DNA of 64,000 nucleotides from Winogradskya humida (lineage in GTDB: Bacteria; Actinomycetota; Actinomycetes; Mycobacteriales; Micromonosporaceae), in assembly GCF_016862215.1 (NCBI RefSeq), contig NZ_BOMN01000017.1, forward strand, positions 32,023 through 96,022, read 5' to 3'. This document shows, one piece after another, positions 32,081 to 41,853 of the stretch. Below the pieces are notes generated by a model. The model saw only the letters and a list, made by a program, of their open reading frames with translations. It was not told where the DNA came from and ran no database searches. The position numbers and the translations under genes were made by a program. How positions within the stretch are numbered: position 1 is the stretch's first letter; each line of letters opens with the position of its first letter.

Positions 32081-35000
32081 GCCCTGTCGATCCGGCACGC
32101 GGACCGCACCAGCCGGGCGGCCACCCGGGCATCGCTGGTGCTCTCCGCAATCTCCAGAAGGGCGTCACGGGCATGCCGAGCCGCGGCGCCGTCCATCCCG
32201 GCGATCGCCTCAGCCGCCCAGCACCGCTCCCCCACCCCAGCCCGCCCATCCCGCACGATCTCCCACATCACCGCAGGCACCTCATGCGCCGTCGCCGTGA
32301 AGTACAGCGCAACCTGAGCCTCGATCCACACCCACGGGTGAACGCCGGTCATCGCCTTGAGCTCTTTCACCGCGGCCACCCGATCGTCCGCACTGCCCCG
32401 ATCGACCAGGGCGCGTGCCGCCCGCACCCGCAGGAACGCACTGATTCGGCGGTCACCAGCCAGCGCCCGCAGCGCCACCAAGGCTGCCGTCTTCCGTTCA
32501 TCGGAGGCATTCGACAGAGCGATGGCCGCGCTGAGCCGATCACCCGGGTCCGGCAACTGCAGCAGTTGCCGGGTGACCTCCGCACGATGAGGCCCGGGCA
32601 GGCTGGCCAAGCGGAGGCCCGCAGATCCCCGCAAATGCCCCGGCAGTTCGTCGTTCGCCAGCAACGCGGCCAAATGCGTTCGCTCAGCCGCTGACTGTGC
32701 GCCCACATCGACCAGGGCGACAACGGCCAGCACGCGGTGCACAGCCGCGGCGTCCGGATCGCCGGCGACCGCACGCAGAAGAGTGATGCCCTTGTGCCGC
32801 TCCCCCGGAACGGCCCGGCACCACCACCTCGCAACCCTGATCGCCTCTGCCGGAGACATCGGCGCCGCCTGGACCGCTTCCAACGCGACTGCCAGGGCCT
32901 CCCGATGGAGGGAGGTGCCGATGATCAGGACCTCAGCCGCATCTTCTCGAAGGCGGGGACTGAGCGTCCGGTCGACGGCAAACGCCCGCAGCCGGTCGCG
33001 CGTGACGGCATCGGCGGGATCCGATCTCAACATCGCGGCAGCCAGTGCGAGTTGCTCGGCGGGCGTTCGCCCGTGCCCCCGGAACACGGCAACCGTGGAT
33101 GCACGCCACGCAGGGTCGAAAGACATCACCGCCTCAGCGAGCGACAGCCTGAACTTCAGCTCGGCACCGGGATCGAGAGAAATCCTCGCCCACGTCGCGA
33201 CAGCCATCGCCCGCTGCGCCGACCCTCCCGTGCGTAGCAGAGCCCTCAACGCCCGGCACCGACGCGAGGACGTTTCACCGATGTCGTTCAGGACAGCGGC
33301 GAGCATCCGGGCCGCCGTCGAAGCGTGCACGGGTCCCGCCGCTTGTAATGTCTCCGCGGCGGCAAGGGGGTCCAATGCCGGACCCTCGTCACCGCTCAGC
33401 CGGGCAGCAACCCGCCCTCGGTCCCTGGGCGAACATTCGAGCACCGCCGCGAGTGCCCTGATCCGCTGGTATGGGAGCGCATCGGACCGCTCAACAACAT
33501 CCCACAGGATCCTCGTGACAGGTGCAGGATCACGCGACGGGATATACCCGGCCGTTTCCGCAGCTTCGATGAGCGACTCGACATCTCGGTCCGATTGTTC
33601 GCAGAGGCTGTCATAAATCTCATCGGTCGCTCCCAACTGAGAGATCAAGAGCCCAGCCTGGCGCCGCTCATATGCCCGCGAGGAATCACGCAACACCATG
33701 AGCGCATTCGCACGAAGGAGATCGGTCCGGCCGGGCGCTGACCTGACCAGGGGTGCGAGAACGCTTTCGGCGCCCGCCGGATCGACGGTATCGTCGGCGA
33801 CGGCAACGATCAGATCGCCTGGCAACTCAGGGCTGCTACGGACAAGTTCGCTTAGGCGCTCGATGGCGTTCGCCCTGTCGCTCGCCTCCAGGGTTGGGTC
33901 CGCTGCCATCCCGAGTATCAGGTCGATCATGGAACGACGATCAGTACCTTTTCGTGCGCACATGATCGCGGCGTTGACCCGGCTGCCTACGGGCGCCGTT
34001 TCATCGCTGGCCAGAGTGGTAGCGATGCCTATCCCTGATTCCGGGGTCCCGGCAATTTCCTCTGCCAGACGTTCTGCGGCATCGACTCTGCCCCAATCCG
34101 TCGAGGTTCGTTCTGACGCCAAGGCACGCAGACTTTGATGGATCAGGTTCCGGTCGGCAACACGCTCTCCGAGAAGCATGGCGACCAACCATGCTCGGCG
34201 GATCGGGTGCACATTCCCGTCGGCCATGGCACGGATCGCCGATACCAGCATGCCGTGCTGATGCCGCGGATCCATCAGCAAAGAACGCCAGACAACAGGG
34301 GATAGCTGGACGTACCAGCTCGGTGTGAGCATTTTGTCATAATCGATCACGACGACGGATCGGAATTGACTGTCAGTCTCCAGACGTAACTGCACGAGCA
34401 TGTTTTCTTCGTCCGCAGTCAGTAAAAAGACGGATACCATGGCGGCCGCGATATCAGCCACTCGATCCAGGCACTGAGGAGCGTTGACGCTCAACGCTCT
34501 TAGCAGACGAACTCGCTGGCCGACCTCGACAAATCCGTTCCGGGCCCACTCCAAAAGATGATCGGTCAACCTGGATGCGGAATCACTGTCCAGAATTTTG
34601 AGAAGTGCACAGACATCGATCAAATCAGAAAACTCTGCCGGATCCGAGACCACGGCAGTCAACGCGACCTCGGCCTCGACACTGTGTTCGTAACTCCCCT
34701 GAGCCAGCACCACGACAGCGATGGACCACGCCCGCGACCCCGGCTCGGCCTCATCGCGTATCCGTGTCAGGGACGAAGCCAACACCGATTTCTCATCATC
34801 GGTCAGCTCGGCGGCCTGGGTGACCAAATCTGTCGCCTCCGCGAGCCTCAGCCCGGGTTCGAGCACGATCCGAGCCATCTCTTCCACCGCAGACGCGGCG
34901 GATTGCCCACCCAGCTTGCGCAGCTCTGCGATAGCACCGAGGCGACCATCGAGGTAAACGGCCGGGCTTCGGGCCAGATGCTGCAACCGCTCGACACCCA

Positions 35001-37437
35001 CCACACGGTCCACGTCCGACAGCTGAGCGAGCGAGGCCGCCGCAGAAACCCGCGTGTAGTGGTTACCAGCGTTTGCTGCCAAGACACGGAGACAACGGGA
35101 CGCCAACCCGCGGCCCCGCGCGTCAAGGCCGGCCAGAATTTCTGCCAATCCGATGACGTCGTAATCATTGACGGTCTCGTCCGCGAGCGCGGACTCCAGC
35201 ACGGCTACCACCGTCCGGCGATGGTCGGGGCTTCCCTCGGCAAGAGCTTCGGCCGCGGGCCTGATCTCACCCGCCCGAATGTGGTGATCCGCGACTACCG
35301 TCAGGAGGACGTCAAGCGCGGGTTGACGATACTCCTCACCGCATTCGAGCATTCCCAACGCCAGGGTGGTCCGGTCCGACGGCGTCGCCGCCGGGTCGGT
35401 GATCAGGCCGCCGAGCGTCGCAACAACCTCCGGCGTGCGCTCCGGCGCGACATCGGCGAGAGCACAGGCGGCATCGGCCTGTGCCTGGGCTCCATGGCCC
35501 GGGCCGAGGAGTTCTACGAGTCGCGCCGTCATGAGTTGGCGGCCGGCGGGATCACGGTGGGCACGCAGGCGGCACAGCTCGACCTGGATCGGTTCCGGCC
35601 ACGATCGGTCGAGCGCCATCTGCTCGATCCAGCGGGAAACACGCGGGGCGTCGGGGAAGCGGCGCAGCAGATCCCACGGCGCCATCTCCGGCCAGTGACG
35701 GACCAGGTGTTCCACAATTGTCAGGCATTGACGAAGCTGGTCGTCGGTTGCATCGCTGCCCTCGGCCACCAGCCGGGTAGCCAGAGTGTTCGCACCCGCG
35801 ACGCCGTTGAGGAGTCCGTCGAGGAGCGGGCCCGCTGGGTTCTCGCGGGTCCATCGGGTCAGCACCGCGAGGCCCACGGAGTAGTTCTCCGACGTTGCCC
35901 GGTGCAACCAGCGCCGCCAGGCCGGGTGCGAGATGTCGAAACGGTCCCCTAGCGCGGCGGCGTGCACGCGGGCGGCAAGGTGCTCGGCGAAAGTCAGGTG
36001 GATGAAGTCGAGGTCACCGCCCCGGGGTGTGACCAGACCGGTAGTGGTGAGCGCGCCGGCAACTGCGGTGTCCCAGCCGAGCGGGAGAAGCCCCGCGCCG
36101 GGGATTGCATGGTCGGCCAGCCAGAGCCGCGCCGCCTCACGCAGCGACGTACGCCGGATGACTCGTTCCACGGCCAGGTGCGCGACCAACTCCTCCAGCC
36201 TGCCGTAGAGATCCACGGCGGCAGGGACCGTCCGGACCAGTTTCGCGTACTCCTCAGCCCTGCGGTCCTGGTTGAACCGGTACACATAGCGCAGGTACTG
36301 CTCATAGAGGTCGTGCCGGTTCCGCGGCAGGGCGTCGCCGTCGTGAAAGACCTGGATGGCTATCCGGGCGAGCAGCGGGATGGCAACCACGTCGAGCAGC
36401 CCTGAGGCTGCCGCCTCGGAGCGGAACCGTACCGCCCGCTCGTGCGGGTTGACGACCCCCTCGGCCGTGAACCAGAGCCGGGCGAACCTCTCCAGCATCT
36501 GCCGGTCGAACGGAACCAGCGTGTAGTGGCCGACCTCCCCGGTGCCGAGCAGTGCCGCCGCGCCGCCGGTCAGCGGACGACTGGTCAGCACGAGGCGATA
36601 GCGCGGGTCGGCCGCCGCCGTCCAGCTGGCGAGTTCGCGGATAAGCGTCGTGCGTTCACCGTCGGGCACCTCGTCGAGGCCGTCCACCACGATCAGCCAG
36701 GGCACTCCCTCCGGCGCGGAGTCCAGCAGGGCTGGGGTGACCGGCCGTCCCTGGAGCCGTCCCAGGTCCGCCATCACGGCCTGCGACAGAGCTTGCGTCC
36801 AGGCCAGACCGACGGTTCCGGCAAGTGCCCGGGCTGTCACGAGCAGCGGAAGCACCGGCGATCCACTGAGGTCGCGAGCTTGCGCCTCGGCTCGGGTCCA
36901 GCCTCGTGCGAGTCGCAGGACCAGTTGACGCGCCGTGGTGGACTTGCCGGAGCCGGGCCCGCCTTCGAGGAAGAGGTGGCGGTTGTCGTCGAGGGTGCCT
37001 TCGAGACGGCGGCGAACCGGGATCACGCGGGGGTGCTGGTCCGGGGGCAGGAACGGCTCGCGGTCGTCGCGGCGGCGGTCGGGGGACGGCTCGCTGCGGG
37101 GCGCCTCGATCCGCTGCCGGACATAGGTGAAGGACATCCCGAGGTGCCGCTCGCGCGTCATCAGCTGGTTCTCGAAGTCTGCGGAGGTCGCCGTGGCGGC
37201 GAGCAGGTCGAGGATGTCCTGATCCAGCCTTCGGCGCCCCCAGGCGGTTTCGCAGATCGGAACCCGCGGCGCCTTGGCCAGGCTACGGCGTACGGTCACC
37301 CACAACGCCACGAGCGCTACGTAGACGCCCGCGACGCTGGCGAGCTGGTCGGCGTTCTCGAGCCGCCCCGACCCGACCATGACTGCCGCGAGTACAACAA
37401 GGATGGCAAAGAGTCCCAGAGCCCCGGCTGTGGTCAC
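32077..37437 (-). CDS. Giant membrane-anchored NACHT NTPase with helical-repeat tail
   Basis: A 1786-residue STAND protein. Two membrane segments open it (about 4-24 and 33-50). The NACHT module spans about 150-520: Walker A GGPGSGKST at 159-167, Walker B LIVVDGLDEVP at 248-258, sensor RLVLTSRPL at 281-289, and the late HLTFAEHLAAR motif. The remaining 1250 residues are Ala/Leu/Arg-rich helical pairs resembling HEAT-type repeats, likely the sensing surface. NACHT proteins act as switches; several bacterial ones defend against phage. No separate effector domain is visible, so the membrane part may be the effector. The GTG start lacks a clear ribosome site. Base composition of the repeat part (33.6-35.2 kb) is less GC-rich. 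Confidence 0.88.
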   Translation of the reverse strand: MTTAGALGLFAILVVLAAVMVGSGRLENADQLASVAGVYVALVALWVTVRRSLAKAPRVPICETAWGRRRLDQDILDLLAATATSADFENQLMTRERHLGMSFTYVRQRIEAPRSEPSPDRRRDDREPFLPPDQHPRVIPVRRRLEGTLDDNRHLFLEGGPGSGKSTTARQLVLRLARGWTRAEAQARDLSGSPVLPLLVTARALAGTVGLAWTQALSQAVMADLGRLQGRPVTPALLDSAPEGVPWLIVVDGLDEVPDGERTTLIRELASWTAAADPRYRLVLTSRPLTGGAAALLGTGEVGHYTLVPFDRQMLERFARLWFTAEGVVNPHERAVRFRSEAAASGLLDVVAIPLLARIAIQVFHDGDALPRNRHDLYEQYLRYVYRFNQDRRAEEYAKLVRTVPAAVDLYGRLEELVAHLAVERVIRRTSLREAARLWLADHAIPGAGLLPLGWDTAVAGALTTTGLVTPRGGDLDFIHLTFAEHLAARVHAAALGDRFDISHPAWRRWLHRATSENYSVGLAVLTRWTRENPAGPLLDGLLNGVAGANTLATRLVAEGSDATDDQLRQCLTIVEHLVRHWPEMAPWDLLRRFPDAPRVSRWIEQMALDRSWPEPIQVELCRLRAHRDPAGRQLMTARLVELLGPGHGAQAQADAACALADVAPERTPEVVATLGGLITDPAATPSDRTTLALGMLECGEEYRQPALDVLLTVVADHHIRAGEIRPAAEALAEGSPDHRRTVVAVLESALADETVNDYDVIGLAEILAGLDARGRGLASRCLRVLAANAGNHYTRVSAAASLAQLSDVDRVVGVERLQHLARSPAVYLDGRLGAIAELRKLGGQSAASAVEEMARIVLEPGLRLAEATDLVTQAAELTDDEKSVLASSLTRIRDEAEPGSRAWSIAVVVLAQGSYEHSVEAEVALTAVVSDPAEFSDLIDVCALLKILDSDSASRLTDHLLEWARNGFVEVGQRVRLLRALSVNAPQCLDRVADIAAAMVSVFLLTADEENMLVQLRLETDSQFRSVVVIDYDKMLTPSWYVQLSPVVWRSLLMDPRHQHGMLVSAIRAMADGNVHPIRRAWLVAMLLGERVADRNLIHQSLRALASERTSTDWGRVDAAERLAEEIAGTPESGIGIATTLASDETAPVGSRVNAAIMCARKGTDRRSMIDLILGMAADPTLEASDRANAIERLSELVRSSPELPGDLIVAVADDTVDPAGAESVLAPLVRSAPGRTDLLRANALMVLRDSSRAYERRQAGLLISQLGATDEIYDSLCEQSDRDVESLIEAAETAGYIPSRDPAPVTRILWDVVERSDALPYQRIRALAAVLECSPRDRGRVAARLSGDEGPALDPLAAAETLQAAGPVHASTAARMLAAVLNDIGETSSRRCRALRALLRTGGSAQRAMAVATWARISLDPGAELKFRLSLAEAVMSFDPAWRASTVAVFRGHGRTPAEQLALAAAMLRSDPADAVTRDRLRAFAVDRTLSPRLREDAAEVLIIGTSLHREALAVALEAVQAAPMSPAEAIRVARWWCRAVPGERHKGITLLRAVAGDPDAAAVHRVLAVVALVDVGAQSAAERTHLAALLANDELPGHLRGSAGLRLASLPGPHRAEVTRQLLQLPDPGDRLSAAIALSNASDERKTAALVALRALAGDRRISAFLRVRAARALVDRGSADDRVAAVKELKAMTGVHPWVWIEAQVALYFTATAHEVPAVMWEIVRDGRAGVGERCWAAEAIAGMDGAAARHARDALLEIAESTSDARVAARLVRSACRIDRA

Positions 37438-37508
37438 CGGTTCATGATGCCAACGCTGCCCGCTGGGCCGTACCCCTCGTTGTCGGACTTATATCGACGT
37501 CCGGTGGC

Positions 37509-37952
37509 TTACTTCCGGCTGCGGAAGTAGTCGTAGGGTGCGACCGAGACTCCCTCGCTGACGGCGCGGGGGTCGTCGTCCGTCGCGTCGGGGTCGAGGT
37601 CGCCGGCCCACATCGAGCCCGTGGAGAAGATCGCGAAGCCCGGTTCGAAGCGGTGACCGATGTCGGTCGGCTCGCCGGCGTGCCCGCGGGCTGTCAGGTC
37701 GGCGACCACGTCGGCGAGGAAGCGGTCGGTGAGCTGGATGCCGTCGAAGAAGACCTGGTCGCCGCCGTGGGAGAGCTCCACGAGCTCCACCGTGTCGTCG
37801 GCGTGGTAGGTCAGGACCAGGAGCGGGTCGGTCTCGTAGACCGCGCGCGGCGAACGGCCGGGGTGGATCGGGGGGCCGGTGCGGGACTCCACGACGGTGC
37901 GGCTGTCGCCGATCTTCGCCAGGGCGACGCCGATGCCGGGCAGGATCTCCAT
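37509..37952 (-). CDS. Hypothetical acidic protein
   Basis: A 147-residue acidic protein with alternating short strands: MEILPGIGVALAKIGDSRTV, LLVLTYHADDTVELVEL and the GIQLTDRFLADVVADL helix. The pattern of a PGxGV...LGDSR opening followed by VELVEL strands is seen in small bacterial proteins of unknown role, including some immunity-like proteins, but no family is claimed. It is 71 bases upstream of the NACHT gene on the same strand, so the two may be co-transcribed. The C-terminal codons contain an 8-bp hairpin (37510-37529). Confidence 0.7.
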   Translation of the reverse strand: MEILPGIGVALAKIGDSRTVVESRTGPPIHPGRSPRAVYETDPLLVLTYHADDTVELVELSHGGDQVFFDGIQLTDRFLADVVADLTARGHAGEPTDIGHRFEPGFAIFSTGSMWAGDLDPDATDDDPRAVSEGVSVAPYDYFRSRK

Positions 37953-38251
37953 CGCGCGATCCTAGTGTCCTGAGTCAATGGTTGCTTGTCGGTGCGGTCC
38001 GGGTGGATCGCCCTTTCCCTTGGTAACGACGCCCGCCAACACCACCCATTGACCGCGACCGAGTTGCCGCGGTCCATGCCGCGAGGCTGAATGTTGCGCT
38101 GGACACCGGGATGCGCGAATTTTCTGCGGTGTTGCTCCTCAAATGCGGCCAATCATGTCTGACAGAAGAACATGTGCTTTCCGGCCAGACGCGATTGGCC
38201 CACGCTTGACACCCGACGCCGCAGAAAGTTGCGGGATAGCCAGGGCAGAAC
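37953..38251. other. 299-base intergenic region without a recognisable gene
   Basis: No credible ORF was found here on either strand. The region is less GC-rich than its flanks. An 8-bp inverted repeat (GTCAATGG near 37974 and CCATTGAC near 38046) is present. The stretch CTAGTGTCCTGAGTC at its start resembles ends of some actinobacterial insertion elements, but no transposase remnant or matching second end is seen. Confidence 0.35.
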
Positions 38252-38779
38252 CTAGGGCAGGAACAGGTTCATCAGGTCGTCGACGTCCTGGCTGACCGGG
38301 GTTGTCCAGGCGTAGTGGGCCTTGTGGATGCGCAGGGAGACGATGCCGTGCAGGGAGACCCAGACACGTTCGTGGAGGCGGGCGGCCTGGGACGGGGTGA
38401 CGCCGAGTTGGGCTTGCACTGCGGCGACGCCGGTTCTGGTGAGGGTCTCGGTGGCCGGTGCGATGCCGAGGCGGTCGGCGCTCTCGAAGAGGAGTTGGTA
38501 GAGGCCGGGGTTCGACAGGCCCCATTGGACGTACGCGTGGGCCGCCGCTCGGAGGCCGTCGGCTGCTTGCATCGCCCCTTCGAGGGCAGTGAAGCCGCCT
38601 TCGAGGACGGCGGCGATGAGAGCGTCGACCGAGTCAAAGTGGGAGTAGATGGCCGGGGCGGTCACGCCGCAGGCGCGGGCGACGGCGCGCAGGGACGGCA
38701 CGGCGAGGGCGTGGTGCTCGGTCAGCATGGCGGTGGCCGCTTCGATGAGCCGGGTACGCAGGTCTCCGTCGGTCTTCAC
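38252..38779 (-). CDS. TetR family regulator
   Basis: A 175-residue TetR regulator: RTRLIEAATAMLTEH, helix-turn-helix VARACGVTAPAIYSHFDSVD, and a WHG-type C-terminal domain (YVQWGLSNPGLYQLLFE, WVSLHGIVSLRI). It is divergent from the SDR gene at 38840. Repeated AACACCTGT elements in the 60-base gap are its probable operators. The SDR gene is the likely target. Confidence 0.9.
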   Translation of the reverse strand: MKTDGDLRTRLIEAATAMLTEHHALAVPSLRAVARACGVTAPAIYSHFDSVDALIAAVLEGGFTALEGAMQAADGLRAAAHAYVQWGLSNPGLYQLLFESADRLGIAPATETLTRTGVAAVQAQLGVTPSQAARLHERVWVSLHGIVSLRIHKAHYAWTTPVSQDVDDLMNLFLP

Positions 38780-38790
38780 AGGAGCAATTT

Positions 38791-38829
38791 AACACCTGTA
38801 TAGTCGGCTCAGTATTAAACACCTGTTTA
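38791..38829. promoter_or_regulatory. Paired AACACCTGT operator elements
   Basis: AACACCTGT occurs at 38791-38799 and 38818-38826, 27 bases apart. The second lies in a perfect dyad TAAACA-CC-TGTTTA (38816-38829). The first is an imperfect ACA-CC-TGT version followed by TATAGT, a good -10 candidate for the SDR gene. Binding by the divergent TetR protein is inferred. Confidence 0.7.
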
Positions 38830-38839
38830 GGAGATCACC

Positions 38840-39613
38840 ATGAATGTTCAGGGGACAACTGTGCTGGTCACAGGCGCGAGTGGCGGGATCGGGGCGGAGT
38901 TTGCCCGGCGGTTCGCGCGGCGGGGTGCCGCGCGGGTCGTGCTGGTCGCCCGCAGCCAGGACAAGCTCGAAGCGCTGGCCGCCGAGCTGGGCGGGACGAC
39001 CGAGGCGATTCCGATCGTGGCGGATCTGGGCGTGGCGGGCGGGGCGCAGCGGCTCGCCGAGCAGGTGCGGGCGCGGGGGCTGCGGATCGACACGCTGGTC
39101 AACAATGCCGGGTCCGGGAGTTACGGCGACTTCGCGGGGCTGGCGCCCGAGCGGATCGGCGCGGAGATGCAGCTCAACGTCGTGTCGCTGGTCGAGCTGA
39201 CCCGGTTGTTCCTGCCGGAGCTGGTCGAGTCGGGGCGGGGTGCGGTGGTGAACATCGCGAGCATCACGGCGTACCTTCCGATGTCGGGTATGGCTGTCTA
39301 CGGGGCGACGAAGGCGTTCGTGCTCAGCTTCACCGAGGCCATCTGGCACGAGCTGCGCAAAACCGGGGTGACCGTGCTCGCCGTCTCCCCCGGGCCGACC
39401 ACAAGCGACTTCCACCGCGTCGCCGACGCTCCGGAGAGCGGCAACTTCGAGACCCCGCAGCAGGTGGTGGACACCGCGTTCCGCGCGCTCGAGGGTTCCC
39501 GCCGGCCGCCGAGCGTGGTCTCCGGCCGCACCACCCGCTTCCAGAGCCGGGTCATCGGCCTAGTCCCCCGCCGCACCCGCATCACCCTCGGCGCCCGCGC
39601 AATGGCCTCATGA
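38840..39613 (+). CDS. SDR family oxidoreductase, DltE/YqjQ-like
   Basis: A 257-residue SDR: VTGASGGIGAEFARRFARRG, NNAGSGSYG, NIASITAYLP with catalytic Ser and YGATKAFVLSF with Tyr and Lys. The C-terminal SPGPTTSDFH segment places it with the DltE/YqjQ-like short-chain dehydrogenases. The start ATG follows TTTAGGAGATCACC, a good ribosome site that overlaps the proximal operator dyad, so repressor binding would also block this region. Substrate unknown. Confidence 0.9.
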   Translation: MNVQGTTVLVTGASGGIGAEFARRFARRGAARVVLVARSQDKLEALAAELGGTTEAIPIVADLGVAGGAQRLAEQVRARGLRIDTLVNNAGSGSYGDFAGLAPERIGAEMQLNVVSLVELTRLFLPELVESGRGAVVNIASITAYLPMSGMAVYGATKAFVLSFTEAIWHELRKTGVTVLAVSPGPTTSDFHRVADAPESGNFETPQQVVDTAFRALEGSRRPPSVVSGRTTRFQSRVIGLVPRRTRITLGARAMAS

Positions 39614-39616
39614 CAC

Positions 39617-40117
39617 CTACCGCCGGTAGCTGTGGACCGCCGACCGCTGCACGACCTTCAGGCCGCGGATGCCGCCCTGATCGCTCATCCGGCCGCTGAG
39701 CAGCAACGCTTTGAGCTCCCACGAGCCGCTCTCCCGCGCTGTGCGGCCGAACATCGCGCCGGGGCAGGTGCTGGTCCGGCCGGCCGGGTCGGGGTAGCAG
39801 GGGGTCACGTACCACTCCGCGCCCGTCGCGCGGATCAGCACGACCAGCGTCTGATCGTCCGACGCCTGCCTCGACAACCGGACCGCGGGCTGGAGCCCGA
39901 CGCGTACGCCTGCCGGGGCCAGCACCCGCAGCGGGCCGTCCGGTGCGGACGCGGACGGCGACGGCGTCGCGGCGGGCAGGGAGGGCACCGTCACGGGTGG
40001 CTCAGCGGCCCGCGACTGCCAGTAGTGCCCCGCCAGCAGGATGGCGAAGACCGAGGCGCCCGCCACCGTCGCCGCCACGCCGCGGCGCCGGGCCGGAACC
40101 GTTCTGCGATGTCTCAA
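39617..40117 (-). CDS. Membrane-anchored hypothetical protein
   Basis: A 166-residue protein with a basic N-terminus (RHRRTVPARRR), one membrane segment (VAATVAGASVFAILLAGHYW), a Pro/Ser/Ala spacer and an extracytoplasmic beta-rich domain with two cysteines (VTPCYPD, TSTCPGA) likely disulfide-bonded. The start is a TTG at 40117 with AGGAG 10 bases upstream; no better ATG exists. No family is recognised. It ends 3 bases from the SDR stop. Confidence 0.7.
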   Translation of the reverse strand: MRHRRTVPARRRGVAATVAGASVFAILLAGHYWQSRAAEPPVTVPSLPAATPSPSASAPDGPLRVLAPAGVRVGLQPAVRLSRQASDDQTLVVLIRATGAEWYVTPCYPDPAGRTSTCPGAMFGRTARESGSWELKALLLSGRMSDQGGIRGLKVVQRSAVHSYRR

Positions 40118-40209
40118 GAAGGGAGAACTCCTGTCACCGTGCCGCGCGGCACGCCTCCCTGGGCAACGGATCGATCATGGACGCGGTGACGCGTGCGGGG
40201 CGGGGCAGA

Positions 40210-41013
40210 ATGGGGCGGGTGACAACGCTGGATGCCCTCGACGAGGTGCTGCGCTCGGCCGTCGAGGTCCGGGTGACGGACAACTTCGATGGCGAGGAGG
40301 TGGTCAGGACCCGCGATCGCGAGGTTCTGCGTACGCTGCGCGAGGCTCTTGCCGTGGGGTCCTTCACCGACTTCGTGTGCATGTGCCACGGCGAGTTCAG
40401 GCTGGGGTTCTCGGACGCCGGCGGACGCTCGATCGCCCACGTCGCCCTGCACGACGGGACCTCGCTGGACTGGCAGGGCTGGGGCGGGCAGGCAACGCTC
40501 GCCGACCGGACGCTGATCGAACGCTGGCTGGCCGCGCAGGGCGCCGACGGGCCGGCGCGGCGGCAACGGGCGGCCGAGGAGAGCCGGCGCGCACTCGACG
40601 ATTGGCGGGCCGCGGCGCCCCCCGCTCTGCACGGGACCCACGGCTCGCTGGCCGAGCGGCTGACCGCGGCCTACCCGGACCCGGTCGAGCGCGCCGCGGT
40701 GGTCCTCGCATGGCACGGCTCCGGCACCGGGAGATGCACCGATTTCCCCGCTCATGAGGCCACGCCGGAGCCGATTCTGGCCGCCATGCCGGTCGCTCAT
40801 CTGATCCGGGCGCTGCAGGCTCATCCCGGTGACGCCCGGATGCACTCGGGGGCGGTGCGGCACCTGTGCGGCTTCAAGACCAGGCCGAATCAGACCCGCG
40901 ACATAGGCAAACTGCCGAGGGAGGTACGGCAACGGCTGCTCGCGTCGGCGCGAGCTTCGGGTGACGAGGACAAGCGCGATCGGGCCGAACGGATGCTCGG
41001 CGCGAGACGCTAG
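40210..41013 (+). CDS. Hypothetical protein
   Basis: A 267-residue soluble protein with no recognised family. An N-terminal alpha/beta region (LDEVLRSAVEVRVTDNF, LREALAVGSFTDFVCMC with HGEFRLGF) precedes Arg-rich helices and a C-terminal helical region ending in RDRAERMLGARR. ATG 40210 is chosen with GGGG 5 bases upstream; GTG 40219 is an alternative. It is divergent from the anchored protein at 40117. The strong GC3 pattern supports coding. Confidence 0.75.
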   Translation: MGRVTTLDALDEVLRSAVEVRVTDNFDGEEVVRTRDREVLRTLREALAVGSFTDFVCMCHGEFRLGFSDAGGRSIAHVALHDGTSLDWQGWGGQATLADRTLIERWLAAQGADGPARRQRAAEESRRALDDWRAAAPPALHGTHGSLAERLTAAYPDPVERAAVVLAWHGSGTGRCTDFPAHEATPEPILAAMPVAHLIRALQAHPGDARMHSGAVRHLCGFKTRPNQTRDIGKLPREVRQRLLASARASGDEDKRDRAERMLGARR

Positions 41014-41079
41014 CGCGGCCGGCAGCGGGCGGCGGCGCGCGGCGTCCGCGGCCGGCTTGTCGCGGGGCAGAATGAGGGA

Positions 41080-41853
41080 ATGACTGACGTTCGGGGGACG
41101 TTCCGGGAGTTGCACGTGGCGGGGACGTTTGTGCTGCCCAACGCGTGGGATGCAGGGTCGGCGCGGTTGCTGGAGAGCCTCGGGTTCGCGGCGGTGGCGA
41201 CCACGTCGTCGGGGCTGGCCGCGAGCCTCGGCAAGCGGGATCAGCAGGTGATGCGGGACGAGCTCATTGCACACGTTGCCGCGCTCACGGCCGCGGTCTC
41301 GGTGCCCGTCAGCGTCGACGCGGAGCGGTGCTTCGACGACGTCGCCGAGACGGTGCGGCTGCTCGCCGGCGCGGGCGCCGCCGGGTTGTCGATCGAGGAC
41401 TACGACCCTGTCTCCGGCGAGATCGATCCGGTCGAGGTGGCAGCGGAGCGGGTTGCTGCCGCGGCGGGCAGCGGTCTCGTGCTGACCGCCCGCGCGGAGA
41501 ACCACCTGTACGGTCACGGCGATCTTGACGACACGATCGACCGGCTGCGGGCTTACCGAGAGGCCGGCGCCGATGTCGTGTACGCCCCCGGCCTGCGCGA
41601 TCCCGCCGACATCGCCCGCGTCGTGGCGGCAACCGACGCAGCGGTCAACGTTCTCGCGGTGCCGGGTGCGCCGCCCGTGCCCGAGCTCGCGGAACTCGGC
41701 GTGCGGCGGGTCTCCACCGGCGGGGCGCTGGCCTGGGCGGCGTACGGTGCGCTTCGTGATGCCGCCCTTGAACTGCTCGAAAGCGGCACCACGACGTTCC
41801 GGAACCGCGCACTGACCGCTCAGGAGGTGGAGAGCGCCTTCGGGGCGCGCTGA
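41080..41853 (+). CDS. Isocitrate lyase/PEP mutase family protein
   Basis: A 257-residue alpha/beta-barrel protein: VLPNAWDAGSARLLESLGF, TTSSGLAASLGK, VPVSVDAERCF, GLSIEDYD and LTARAENHLYG. Members cleave or form C-C or C-P bonds of 2-oxo or hydroxy acids; the KKCGH motif of isocitrate lyase is absent, so it belongs to the PEP-mutase/methylisocitrate-lyase-like group with unknown substrate. The 3' end overlaps the convergent GGDEF-EAL gene by 34 bases. Confidence 0.88.
   Translation: MTDVRGTFRELHVAGTFVLPNAWDAGSARLLESLGFAAVATTSSGLAASLGKRDQQVMRDELIAHVAALTAAVSVPVSVDAERCFDDVAETVRLLAGAGAAGLSIEDYDPVSGEIDPVEVAAERVAAAAGSGLVLTARAENHLYGHGDLDDTIDRLRAYREAGADVVYAPGLRDPADIARVVAATDAAVNVLAVPGAPPVPELAELGVRRVSTGGALAWAAYGALRDAALELLESGTTTFRNRALTAQEVESAFGAR

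Noticed and set aside
34558..35952. A 464-residue plus-strand frame inside the NACHT gene region
   Set aside because: It has no ribosome site or domain, and the minus-strand frame continues unbroken through it with helical-repeat character.
37953..38251. Insertion-sequence remnant suggested by CTAGTGTCCTGAGTC
   Set aside because: No transposase fragment, paired terminal repeat or target duplication was found, so it was kept only as an intergenic note.
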